A stretch of DNA of 64,000 nucleotides. Source: an uncultured Coriobacteriaceae bacterium. Lineage in GTDB: Bacteria; Actinomycetota; Coriobacteriia; Coriobacteriales; Atopobiaceae. The notes beneath the pieces were generated by a model. That model was not told where the DNA came from, ran no database searches, and saw only the letters and a program-made list of their open reading frames with translations. The number at the start of each line of letters is the position of its first letter. The stretch's first letter is position 1. Positions 8,227 to 16,955 of the stretch are shown piece by piece. The position numbers and the translations under genes are program-made. The stretch lies in contig CACYGL010000001.1 of the NCBI GenBank assembly GCA_902773995.1, positions 124,001-188,000 on the forward strand, read 5' to 3'.

Positions 8227-8530
8227 CGACCCCTCCTCGTTCCAGATGGGTGGACGTGGCAAGGCCGACGTTCGACCATCGCCGGGGCCGATTATCCACC
8301 CCGAAGGCTGCAGCGTATTTGCGCGGTGGATGGACGGTAGCACGGTCCCGTAGAACGGCAACGAGCGCCCGCGAACGGCGCTATCTGGTGACGCTGGCGT
8401 TGGCCGCGTCAACACTCATTGGCAGTGAAGCCCGAGGCCGTGTTATCGCTGCAATGGTGCACAAAGAGAGCCCCCGGCGCCAAATTCTCGCCCGAGCAGC
8501 ATTTTGCACAAGCGTTGACAAAATCCCGCG
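8227..8530. other. Non-coding gap upstream of the glpA operon
   Basis: These 304 bases separate the ABC exporter stop from the glpA start, and the glpA promoter must lie here. I see no convincing -35/-10 pair, no T-tailed hairpin and no riboswitch-like fold. A single near-match to a DnaA box (TTATCCACC, 8291-8299) has no companions. GC content and stop spacing do not support a gene on either strand. Confidence 0.5.
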
Positions 8531-10393
8531 CTACCGCGTTCCCTCGAACTGGCTCTCGTAGAGGCTCGCGTAGAACCCGCCCTGACGCAGCAGCTCGTCG
8601 TGCGTGCCACGCTCGATGATGTGACCGTCCTTCATCACGAGGATGCAGTCCGCATCGCGAACGGTTGAGAGGCGGTGCGCCACCACCAGGGAGGTGCGAC
8701 CCTCCATCATGCGGTCGAAGGCATCCTGCACCTGCAGCTCGGTTCGGGTGTCGATGGAGCTCGTTGCCTCGTCGAGCAAGAGGATCGTAGGATCCGCAAG
8801 CATCACGCGCGCAATGCAGAGGAGCTGTCGCTGACCTTGCGAGAGGGACCCGCCGTCCTCGCCCAAGAGCGTATCGTATCCCTGAGGAAGCTGCTCGATG
8901 AACTTGTGAGCATGCGCCTGCTTGGCGGCAGCCACTACGTCGTCCATCGTCGCCCCCGGCGTCCCGTAGGCGATGTTCTCACGAACCGTGCCCCTGAAGA
9001 GCCAGGTGTCCTGAAGCACCATGCCAAAGAGGGAGCGAAGGTCCTCTCGGCGCATGTTGCTGGTGTCGTGGCCGTCAACCAGGATCTGACCGGAATCTAC
9101 GTCATAGAAGCGCAGTAGCAGGTTGATAAGGGTCGTCTTTCCGCATCCCGTAGGGCCAACCAGAGCGATGGTCTGGCCGGGCTTAGCCACAAAAGAGATG
9201 TCCTGGAGCAGCGGGCGGTCGGGGACGTACGAGAAGTTAACGTGCGAGAACTCCAGTGCGCCCTCGGGGTTCTCATCCACCTCGGGCTCAGCAGGATCGT
9301 GGCTTTGTGCCGGCGCGTCAATGAGCGTGAAAAGGCGACGCGCCGAGGCGTAGGCGGTCTGGATCTGCGTGACCACGTTGGAAATCTCGTTGAAGGGCTT
9401 CATGTACTGGTTGGCATACGAGAGGAACGTCTGCACCTGGCCTATTGTGAGGACGCTCGGCCACCCGGAGATGACGCAGATGCAGCCAACAACTGCCACG
9501 ACGGCATAGGTGATGTTGTTCACCACGCGCGTTGCGGGGTTGGAGAGGGAGCTCGTGAACTGGGCGTGCTCCCCCACTCCAAGCAGGCGCTGGTTAATCT
9601 CGTCAAAGCCCGCCTGAGCGCGGTCGCCATATGCAAAGGCGCAGACCAACTTCTGGCTGCCCACCATCTCCTCGACGTAGCCGCCAAGCGAGCCCTGGAG
9701 GGCCTGCTGCTCCTTGAAGCTCTTGGCCGAGTAGCGGGCGATGAGCCAGGCCACGAGCATGGAGACGGGCGTCACGATGACAACCACAAGACCCACGGGA
9801 ACAGAGATGGAGAACATGAAGACAAGCGTGCCCACGATGGTCACCACGCCGGTGAAGAGCTGCGTGAGGCCCTGGAGCAGGCCGTCGCCCACCTGGTCGG
9901 CGTCGTTTACCACGCGGGAGAGCAGGTCTCCGTGCGAGTGGGCGTCGACAAACGAGAGCGGCAGGTCGCGGAAGCGCGAGAAGGCATCGATGCGCAGGTC
10001 GCGGACCGTCTCGTACGTGAGTCGGTTGGTGCAGTAGCCAGAGAGCCACTGCGTCACGGCCGCGCCCACAACCACAAGCGCAAGCTCCTGGAGAAGGGCA
10101 ACCAGCGCGGCAAAGTCCACGTCTCCGGCCGAGACCATGCAATCAATCGCGCGACCAATCACGATGGGCACGTAGAGCTGGAGCACCACCGAGACGGCAG
10201 AGGCCACGAAGGAGGCAATCAGAGACACGCGATGCGGGCGGGTGTAGGCCAGCAGGCGCCGCGTGACCTCAGCCGTGGTGAGGCCCGTCTCGTCAAGGCG
10301 ACCCTGGGGGTTGTCGTCGTTGTTGCCAATGTCGCCCTTGACATTGGCCATGATGGATCCGGCGCTCGCGCCGGCTGCATACGGGTTTGCCAT
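8531..10393 (-). CDS. ABC exporter subunit with complete ATP site
   Basis: 620 residues: six membrane segments in the first half, then an ATPase domain. The Walker A motif is GPTGCGKTT, the signature is LSQGQRQ, and Walker B with catalytic Glu is LLLDEATSSID, so this half hydrolyses ATP normally. An N-terminal extension of about 40 residues contains a second Met at 15. Its start overlaps the stop of the partner gene by one base (TAATG), with GGAGGTGGG upstream. The pair forms a heterodimeric type IV exporter of the multidrug/lipid type. The substrate is unknown. Confidence 0.9.
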   Translation of the reverse strand: MANPYAAGASAGSIMANVKGDIGNNDDNPQGRLDETGLTTAEVTRRLLAYTRPHRVSLIASFVASAVSVVLQLYVPIVIGRAIDCMVSAGDVDFAALVALLQELALVVVGAAVTQWLSGYCTNRLTYETVRDLRIDAFSRFRDLPLSFVDAHSHGDLLSRVVNDADQVGDGLLQGLTQLFTGVVTIVGTLVFMFSISVPVGLVVVIVTPVSMLVAWLIARYSAKSFKEQQALQGSLGGYVEEMVGSQKLVCAFAYGDRAQAGFDEINQRLLGVGEHAQFTSSLSNPATRVVNNITYAVVAVVGCICVISGWPSVLTIGQVQTFLSYANQYMKPFNEISNVVTQIQTAYASARRLFTLIDAPAQSHDPAEPEVDENPEGALEFSHVNFSYVPDRPLLQDISFVAKPGQTIALVGPTGCGKTTLINLLLRFYDVDSGQILVDGHDTSNMRREDLRSLFGMVLQDTWLFRGTVRENIAYGTPGATMDDVVAAAKQAHAHKFIEQLPQGYDTLLGEDGGSLSQGQRQLLCIARVMLADPTILLLDEATSSIDTRTELQVQDAFDRMMEGRTSLVVAHRLSTVRDADCILVMKDGHIIERGTHDELLRQGGFYASLYESQFEGTR

Positions 10394-12144
10394 TACGCAC
10401 CCACCTCCTCAGGGCGGAGCTGCGAGAGGCAGATCTCGCGGTAGACGGGACAGCTTCTCATGAGCTCGGTGTGAGACCCCAGACCAGCCATGCGCCCGTG
10501 GTCAAGGACCAGGATCTGGTCGCAGGACATGACGGCCGAGACGCGCTGCGACACGATCACGCAAGTAAGCTCCGACCGCAGGCTGCGGAGCGACTGGCGC
10601 AGGCTTGCGTCGGTACGGAAGTCAAGCGCCGAGGCGGAGTCATCAAGCACCACAATGCGCGGGTGTCCCACGAGGGCGCGCGCAATGGTGAGACGCTGGC
10701 GCTGGCCTCCCGAGAAGTTCTTGCCGCCTGCCTCGACAACGGCATCGAGCCCCTGGTCCTTGCCCTGTACGAAGTCCGCGGCCTGCGCAAGCTCAAGCGC
10801 GCGCCAAAGTTCCTCGTCCGTTGCGTTGGAATCGCGCCAGCAGAGGTTCGAGCGGATGGTACCCGAGACCAGCGACGCCTGCTGGGGCACGGTGGAGACG
10901 AGCTCGCGCAGCTGGGTGAAGGGATACTCTCGCACGTCGTGACCAAAGACGCGAACCTCGCCCGCCGTGGCGTCGTAGAGCCTTGGGATGAGGTTCACAA
11001 GCGATGACTTGCCAGAGCCCGTGCCGCCAATGATACCGAGAGATCCGCCGGCACCCAGCCGCAGCGTCACATTGTCCACCGCAGGCCGTGGCGCGCCGTC
11101 GTAGTTAAAGCAGACGTGGTCGAGCGCGAGCGCGACGCCTGAGGTGAGGGTGCCTGGGGCAAGCTCAACCTGCGTGGTGTCCTCGTCGGAAATTTGGGGC
11201 TCGCAGTCGAGCACCTCCATGATTCGCTTGGCCGATGCCGTTCCGCGGTTGATGGTAATAACCAAGTTGGCCACGTAGACGATGGAGACAAGCATCTGCG
11301 TCATGTAGTTCACGAAGGCAATGACCTCGCCCTGCGTGAGGTTGCCCGCGTCAATACGCGCGCCGCCCATCCAGAGGATGGCAACAATGGCCAGGTCCAT
11401 CACAAGCAGCGTAGCGGGGTTGAGAAGCGAGGAGAGCTTGCCGATGGTCACGGCCGTCTGCGTCTGGTCATCAGCCGCCTTGTGGAAGCGCTCGTCCTCG
11501 CGCCCCTCCTGCCTAAAGGCTCTCACCACGCGGACGCCCGAGAGGTTCTCGCGCGTGACAAGGCTTACCTCGTCAAGGCGGGCCTGGAGCTCTCCAAAGA
11601 GCGGCACTGACCTTGACATCACGAGCCAGAAGACAACCGCAATGGCGGGGATGCTGACGAGAAACACAAGGCCAAGCTGGGCATCGATGAGCATGGCGCA
11701 GACCATGGAGCCAATGGCCAGGATTGGCCACCGGATGATCTGCCGGATGCCAAGAGCCACCGTGACCTGCACCTGGTTGACGTCGTTGGTGATGCGGGTG
11801 ACCAGGGAGGGCGTGCCAATACGGTCGAGGTCCGCCGGGGCGAGCTGGTTCACCTTGGCGTAGAGGTCATGACGGATGTCCGTGCCCGAGCTCTGGGAGA
11901 CAACGGCGGCCATCTTCTGGCACACAAGCGTGAAGCAGAAGCCTACCAGCGCCAAGACGATGAGCACCGCGCACATGCGGACCACGTAGCCTTGGTCGCG
12001 ATTGGTGACGCCCACGTCGATCATGCTTGCCACGATCACCGGGGTAATGAGGTCGAAGACAACCTCGACGGTCTTGCAGAGCGTGCCAAAGACGATCTTC
12101 CCCCGGTACTTGGGGAAGACAAACCTCCGTAGAATCTCTCCCAA
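10393..12144 (-). CDS. ABC exporter subunit with degenerate ATP site
   Basis: 583 residues with six membrane segments, then an ATPase domain. Walker A is GGTGSGKSS and the signature FSGGQRQR is canonical, but Walker B reads VVLDDSASALD: Asp replaces the catalytic Glu. Heterodimeric exporters such as BmrCD and TM287/288 pair one degenerate with one active site, as here. The start codon is TTG at 12144, supported by AGGAAGGGG shortly upstream and no better in-frame ATG. A dyad 26-40 bases before the start may control the pair. No regulator gene is adjacent. Confidence 0.9.
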   Translation of the reverse strand: MGEILRRFVFPKYRGKIVFGTLCKTVEVVFDLITPVIVASMIDVGVTNRDQGYVVRMCAVLIVLALVGFCFTLVCQKMAAVVSQSSGTDIRHDLYAKVNQLAPADLDRIGTPSLVTRITNDVNQVQVTVALGIRQIIRWPILAIGSMVCAMLIDAQLGLVFLVSIPAIAVVFWLVMSRSVPLFGELQARLDEVSLVTRENLSGVRVVRAFRQEGREDERFHKAADDQTQTAVTIGKLSSLLNPATLLVMDLAIVAILWMGGARIDAGNLTQGEVIAFVNYMTQMLVSIVYVANLVITINRGTASAKRIMEVLDCEPQISDEDTTQVELAPGTLTSGVALALDHVCFNYDGAPRPAVDNVTLRLGAGGSLGIIGGTGSGKSSLVNLIPRLYDATAGEVRVFGHDVREYPFTQLRELVSTVPQQASLVSGTIRSNLCWRDSNATDEELWRALELAQAADFVQGKDQGLDAVVEAGGKNFSGGQRQRLTIARALVGHPRIVVLDDSASALDFRTDASLRQSLRSLRSELTCVIVSQRVSAVMSCDQILVLDHGRMAGLGSHTELMRSCPVYREICLSQLRPEEVGA

Positions 12145-12169
12145 TAGAGCCCCTTCCTCAGACTGTCAG

Positions 12170-12184
12170 CCTATCCATGATAGG
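12170..12184. promoter_or_regulatory. Operator-like dyad upstream of the ABC exporter pair
   Basis: CCTATC and GATAGG flank CAT, with further partial symmetry (AGC/GCT) outside. It lies 26-40 bases upstream of the TTG start at 12144, where a repressor such as a MarR- or TetR-type regulator would block transcription or initiation. The gap 12145-12255 holds nothing else clear. Confidence 0.45.
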
Positions 12185-12255
12185 GCTGCCCAGTTGCGGT
12201 GCGCATACGGCTTTTGTCACGCAACCATTCGTATTGTGTATGGCGCGCCGAGGCC

Positions 12256-14094
12256 CTACTCGATACCCAGCTTGTCCGAGAGTTCAAGCCACTCGTCCTC
12301 GAGCGCCTCGCGCGCAGCTACGGCGTCATCGACCGCCGTCTGGGCGGCAACGAGCTTCTCGTAGTCCGTAGGATCGACCTCTGCAAGCGCGGCCCGCAGC
12401 CGGTCCGGCTCCCCCTCGGTCTTCTCCAGTTTGCGTGTAACGGCGTCAAAGCGCTTCTTGAGCTCCCTGCGCTCCTGGTTCGACAGGGGTGCATCCTGCG
12501 AACCCGTCGAATCGCTTGGCGCGGCTGGCCCTTCCGTAGCGGAGTTTCGCGAAGCGCACTCCGCGGAGGAAGGGGCTGCCGCGCTCCCGTGTGAGTCTAG
12601 GAGGTCGAGGAACTCGTCTACGCCGCCAGGGCAGTGCCGCACATGACCGTCGAGAAGCGCGTACTGGTCGTCGGTCACGCGCTCCATGAGGAAGCGGTCG
12701 TGCGAGACCATGAGGAGCGTGCCCGGCCAGGTGTCGAGCAGGTCCTCAAGCACCGCAAGCATGTCGGTGTCCAGGTCGTTGCCAGGCTCGTCGAGCACAA
12801 GCACGTTGGGCTCGTCGAGAAGCACCGTGAGCAGCGCGAGGCGTCTGCGCTGGCCGCCAGAGAGGTCGTGCACGAAGTTCGTGAGCTCGGAGCGCTCGAA
12901 GCCAAGTCGCTCGAGGAGCTGCGTGGGGCTCTGGGGCTTGCCGTCCACATAGTAGGTGCTCTTGTAGCGCGAGAGTACCTCGAGCACGCGCCAGTTCTCC
13001 TTCTCGGAAAGCGTGTCCAGGTGCTGCGACATCCAGCCAAACCGAACAGACTTGCCAATGCGGACGGTGCCGGAAGTGGGCTGCAACTTGCCCGTCATGA
13101 CCTTAAGCAGCGTTGACTTTCCCGCACCGTTGGCGCCCAGGATGCCGTAGCGGTCGCCGGGGCCAATGGTCCAGGTGATGTCATCAAGCACGCGCGAACC
13201 ATCAGGATAGGCAAACGAGACGTCCTTCATCTCGATGACCTGCTTGCCCAGCCTGCTTACGGCGAGGCGCTTAAGCTCGATGGTGTTTCTCAGTGGTGGG
13301 TCGTCGGCGAGAAGCGCTCGCGCCGCCTCGACGCGGAAGCGCGGCTTGCTCGAGCGTGCCTTGGCACCGTGTGCCAGCCAGTTAAGCTCCTTGCGCAGCG
13401 TGTTCTGGCGACGCTCCTCGGTGGCCGCAGCCATACGGTCGCGTTCGACGCGCTGCTGGATGTAGGCGGAATAGCCGCCGTCAAAAGGCTCGATCTCTCG
13501 GTCGTGGACCTCCCACATGTGCTCGCAGACCTCGTCCAAGAACCAGCGGTCGTGCGTCACCACGAGAAGCGCGCCCGTGCCCTCGGGCCAGCGGGTCTTG
13601 AGGTGGTCGGCAAGCCAGCGGATGGCATGCATGTCCAGGTGGTTGGTGGGCTCGTCCATGAGGATGACGTCCCAGGTGCCCACGAGGAGCCTTGCCAGGT
13701 CGCATCGGCGTCGCTGACCGCCTGAGAGCGTGCCAACGGTGGCGTCCCAGTCCACGTCACCTAGGAGCTCCGAGATGATCTGCCGCACACGCGGATCGGA
13801 CGCCCACACATAGTCCGGAACGTCTCCCACAACGGCGCGACCCACGGTCCAGTCGTCGTGGAGCTCGTCGTCCTGTCCAAGAAACCCTACGTGGATGCCG
13901 TTTCTCCAGGTAACAGTTCCCGAGTCAGGCTCCAGCCGATGCGCGATGAGCTCAAGCAGCGTCGACTTGCCGTCTCCGTTCCTGCCCACCACGCCAATGC
14001 GTTCGCCTTCGTTGATGCCTATGGTCTGGTCGGCAAGCACAGGCTTGCCCGGCCAATCGTGCGAGAGGTGCTCGCAGCCTATGAGAATCCCCAT
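12256..14094 (-). CDS. uup: ABC-F ATPase, Uup-like
   Basis: 612 residues, two ATPase domains, no membrane segments. Domain 1: Walker A GRNGDGKST, signature LSGGQRRR, Walker [11 protein letters not shown]. Domain 2: [17 protein letters not shown], but LVLDEPGNDLD, so the usual EPTN becomes EPGN. A Ser/Ala-rich linker near 500-530 leads to a C-terminal coiled coil, the Uup hallmark that binds branched DNA and ribosomes. Family members act on ribosomes and influence transposon excision. It overlaps nfo by two bases and is last in a four-gene run. The absence of the C-terminal coil in other ABC-F groups supports Uup over EttA. Confidence 0.85.
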   Translation of the reverse strand: MGILIGCEHLSHDWPGKPVLADQTIGINEGERIGVVGRNGDGKSTLLELIAHRLEPDSGTVTWRNGIHVGFLGQDDELHDDWTVGRAVVGDVPDYVWASDPRVRQIISELLGDVDWDATVGTLSGGQRRRCDLARLLVGTWDVILMDEPTNHLDMHAIRWLADHLKTRWPEGTGALLVVTHDRWFLDEVCEHMWEVHDREIEPFDGGYSAYIQQRVERDRMAAATEERRQNTLRKELNWLAHGAKARSSKPRFRVEAARALLADDPPLRNTIELKRLAVSRLGKQVIEMKDVSFAYPDGSRVLDDITWTIGPGDRYGILGANGAGKSTLLKVMTGKLQPTSGTVRIGKSVRFGWMSQHLDTLSEKENWRVLEVLSRYKSTYYVDGKPQSPTQLLERLGFERSELTNFVHDLSGGQRRRLALLTVLLDEPNVLVLDEPGNDLDTDMLAVLEDLLDTWPGTLLMVSHDRFLMERVTDDQYALLDGHVRHCPGGVDEFLDLLDSHGSAAAPSSAECASRNSATEGPAAPSDSTGSQDAPLSNQERRELKKRFDAVTRKLEKTEGEPDRLRAALAEVDPTDYEKLVAAQTAVDDAVAAREALEDEWLELSDKLGIE

Positions 14095-14960
14095 TAGTCC
14101 TTCCCATCTCCCCGGGCAAGTCCCCTGAGGAGTGTTATCTCCTGCGCATAGCCCTCAAGCTCGTTGGGCGTCTCAAGGATCATGGGCAGCCCGCACAGGC
14201 GCGGGTTGGTCACCACAGCCTCGAAGGTGGAGAGCCCAAGCGTGCCCTGGCCGATCTTCTCGTGACGGTCCTTGTGGGAGCCAAGCGGGTTCTTTGAGTC
14301 GTTCACGTGCAGTGCCTTCAGGCGGTCAAGCCCAATCACGCGGTCAAACTCGTCGAGCACGCCATCAAGGTTGTCCACAATGTCGTAGCCTGCGTCGGCT
14401 ACGTGGCAGGTGTCGAGGCACACGCCGAGAAGGTCGCCATCACGCGTCCCCTCGATGATGCGGGCCAGCTCCTCGAAGTGCGAGCCCACCTCGGACCCCT
14501 TGCCCGCCATGGTCTCCAGCAGGACCGTCGTCTTCTGGCCTCGAACCAACATCTGGTCAAGACCCTCGCAGATAAGGCGAATGCCCTCGTCAACCCCTTG
14601 GCCCACATGGCTTCCCGGGTGGAAGTTGTAATAGTTGCCCGGCAACATCTCCATGAGCTGAAGGTCGCCAGCCATTGCCTCACGGGCGAACTCAACCGTC
14701 TGCGGCTTGGCGGAGCAGAGGTTCATGGTGTAGGGCGCGTGAGCGACGAGCCGCCCAAAGCCGTTCTCGGCAAGGATGGCGAGAAGTCCCGCCACATCGT
14801 CTGGGTCTGGCGTCTTGGCACGGCCGCCACGCGGGTTTCTCGTGAAGAAGGCGAAGGTGTTTGCCCCAATGCCAAGCGCGGTCTTGCCCATCTGCGTAAA
14901 GCCGCCCGCAACCGAGAGATGGCAGCCAATGGTTATCTCGCCGTGACGTGCCTCGCTCAT
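14094..14960 (-). CDS. nfo: Endonuclease IV (AP endonuclease)
   Basis: 288 residues, normal length. The TIM-barrel, three-metal AP endonuclease 2 signatures are all present: NFHPGSHVG, LETMAGKGSEVG, CLDTCH, and LHVNDSKNPLGSHKDRHE. It cuts 5' of abasic sites in base-excision repair. It overlaps coaBC at its start (ATGA) and uup at its end, so expression is coupled with both, although the three functions are unrelated. Confidence 0.96.
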   Translation of the reverse strand: MSEARHGEITIGCHLSVAGGFTQMGKTALGIGANTFAFFTRNPRGGRAKTPDPDDVAGLLAILAENGFGRLVAHAPYTMNLCSAKPQTVEFAREAMAGDLQLMEMLPGNYYNFHPGSHVGQGVDEGIRLICEGLDQMLVRGQKTTVLLETMAGKGSEVGSHFEELARIIEGTRDGDLLGVCLDTCHVADAGYDIVDNLDGVLDEFDRVIGLDRLKALHVNDSKNPLGSHKDRHEKIGQGTLGLSTFEAVVTNPRLCGLPMILETPNELEGYAQEITLLRGLARGDGKD

Positions 14961-16189
14961 GCACCCTCCCCTGCCACTGCCGTGGCAACGCGATCGCAGA
15001 TAGCGGCGGCCACCTGGTCGAGCGGCAGCGTGTCAAGCTGCTCAGTGCGGTTGGGCCACACAAAGGCAATCCGGCTCGTGTCAGCGCCAAACGTGGAGTC
15101 CGCGCGGGACACGTCGTTTGCCACGATGAAATCGCAGCCCTTGCGCTCAAGCTTCTCGCGCGCGTTCTTGAGAAGGTCGTTTGTCTCGGCAGCAAAGCCA
15201 ACCACCACGCGGTCTCCCCTGGTGCGGGAGAGCTCCGCCAGGATGTCTGCGGTCTTGACAAGACTCAGCGTGGAGAGGTCGTCCGTGCCCTTCTTGAGCT
15301 TGCGGTCCGCAGGCGAGGCAGGCGTGTAGTCCGCGACTGCCGCGGCGCATATAGCCGCGTCGGCGTTGGCGAAGGCTGCAACCGTGGCATCGCGCATCTG
15401 TGCCGCCGAGACAACCGGGACCACGTAGACCCCCTGTGGCGCGGCAAGCGAGACCGGTCCGGAGACCAGCGTCACCACGGCACCTCGGCGCGAGGCCTCG
15501 CGGGCGATGGCATAGCCCATCTTGCCTGTGGAGGCGTTGGCGATGTAGCGCACGGGGTCGATGGCCTCGTGCGTGGGGCCGGCCGTGACCACAAGCCTCA
15601 TGCCAGCCATATCCTGCTTGGCAGGGGCAAGCGCGTCAAGAGCAGCGGACACGATGTCCGAGACTTCTGCAAGCTTTCCCTCGCCCACGTCGCCGCAGGC
15701 GAGAAGGCCCGTCTGTGGCATCACAAAGCGGATGCCGCGCGAGCGAAGCGTTGCGACGTTTGCCTGCGTGGCAGGGTTTCTCCACATGTGGACGTTCATG
15801 GCAGCTGCCACAAGCACCGGGCAGTGCGCGGCAAGAAGCGTGGTAGAGAGGCAATCGTCTGCAATCCCCATGGCCATCTTAGCCAGCACGTTTCCGGTTG
15901 CGGGAACAACCACCACAAGGTCAGCCCAGTCGGCCAGGAAGATGTGCGGAATGGGAGAGTCCGGGTAGGCATAGAGGTCGTCCGCCACGGGATGGCCGGA
16001 GAGCGCCTCGAACGTGGGGGTTCCCACAAAGCGCTCCGCATCTGCCGTCATAGTCACGCGAACGTCGCAGCCCGCGTGCTGCAGGCCGCGCATGACCTCG
16101 ACTGCCTTGTAGACGGCGATGCCTCCCGTAACGGCGAGGACGACGCGAGGCGCCGCCGGCTCTGTATCCCTGTGCGTGCTATCGCTCAC
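14957..16189 (-). CDS. coaBC: Bifunctional phosphopantothenoylcysteine decarboxylase/synthetase
   Basis: 410 residues. The N-terminal CoaC half has TGGIAVYKA, the substrate-binding PxMNxxMW motif (AAMNVHMWRNP) and the flexible flap with CGDVGEGKLAE. The C-terminal CoaB half has AAVADYTP and KLKK. It converts 4'-phosphopantothenate plus Cys to 4'-phosphopantetheine in CoA synthesis. I chose GTG at 16189, which overlaps the upstream stop (GTGA) and has a G-rich SD; a longer frame to 16249 runs inside the zinc-ribbon gene. Confidence 0.94.
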   Translation of the reverse strand: MSDSTHRDTEPAAPRVVLAVTGGIAVYKAVEVMRGLQHAGCDVRVTMTADAERFVGTPTFEALSGHPVADDLYAYPDSPIPHIFLADWADLVVVVPATGNVLAKMAMGIADDCLSTTLLAAHCPVLVAAAMNVHMWRNPATQANVATLRSRGIRFVMPQTGLLACGDVGEGKLAEVSDIVSAALDALAPAKQDMAGMRLVVTAGPTHEAIDPVRYIANASTGKMGYAIAREASRRGAVVTLVSGPVSLAAPQGVYVVPVVSAAQMRDATVAAFANADAAICAAAVADYTPASPADRKLKKGTDDLSTLSLVKTADILAELSRTRGDRVVVGFAAETNDLLKNAREKLERKGCDFIVANDVSRADSTFGADTSRIAFVWPNRTEQLDTLPLDQVAAAICDRVATAVAGEGA

Positions 16190-16920
16190 TTGCCCTCCCC
16201 CTCGACATAGGGATCGTCCACGATGAGGATGCGGTGGCAGTAGGGGCACTCGGCAACGTCGTCACCGTGCGTGAGGTCGTGGAACGAGGCGGGCTGGAGC
16301 TTCACGCGGCAAACCGAGGGGACGTTGCCCACGAGCTTCTCAACAGCAAGGCCCTTGAAGCGCTTGCGCGCGGCCTCGTAGTCGCTCATGTGCTTATCAG
16401 AGATCTGGGAGACCACGTCTTTGCGCTCAGCGTCGAGCTGGACGATTTTGCGCCTAATCTGCGCACTATCCGTCTCGAAGGACTTCTTCTGCGCGGCCTC
16501 CTCGTCGTCGAGGCGCTCAAGCGTGAGGTTGGCGTTGCTCTCGGCGCGCTTGACCTTCTCAAGATCCTCGTCGAGCTGCGCACGGTTGTGCTCGAGCTTC
16601 TCGATCTTCTTTGCAAGACCCGTGAGGTGCGCCTCGTAGTCCTGAATCTGGCGGTAGCCGTGGCTTCCAGAGGCAACCTCGGCCTTGACCTCCTCGGTGC
16701 GCGCTCGGTAGTGCTCGAGGTCCTCCTGGTTCTCCGAGACATAGGTCTCAAGGTCCTTGCGCTGAGCAAAGATCTTGGTCTGCTCGCTCTGTACCTTTCG
16801 GCGCGCTCGAGCGATTGCCTGCATCTTCTTCTGCTGCGGCATCGCGGCCAGCGTAGACGCAAGGCGCAGCATATCGAGGTCAATCTCCTGAAGTCTAACA
16901 AGCGCCTGTGCTTCGGTCAT
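16186..16920 (-). CDS. Coiled-coil protein with C-terminal zinc-ribbon-like domain
   Basis: 244 residues. Residues 20 to about 170 form a long antiparallel coiled coil; the C terminus matches the C4-type zinc-ribbon family (PF02591; CT398-like). The second knuckle is intact (ECPYCHRIL), but the first reads PSVC instead of CxxC, so only three Cys remain. A SHGYRQIQDYEAHL helix is conserved in the family. Its function is not established; the CT398 structure suggests binding to RNA polymerase sigma-54 or other partners. It is first of a four-gene overlapping run with coaBC, nfo and uup. Confidence 0.82.
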   Translation of the reverse strand: MTEAQALVRLQEIDLDMLRLASTLAAMPQQKKMQAIARARRKVQSEQTKIFAQRKDLETYVSENQEDLEHYRARTEEVKAEVASGSHGYRQIQDYEAHLTGLAKKIEKLEHNRAQLDEDLEKVKRAESNANLTLERLDDEEAAQKKSFETDSAQIRRKIVQLDAERKDVVSQISDKHMSDYEAARKRFKGLAVEKLVGNVPSVCRVKLQPASFHDLTHGDDVAECPYCHRILIVDDPYVEGEGK

Positions 16921-16955
16921 AAGACCCTCACCTTCCTTGGTGGGTGTGCGTTCTG

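Noticed and set aside
8291-8299. DnaA box
   Set aside because: A single imperfect match without neighbours is expected by chance.
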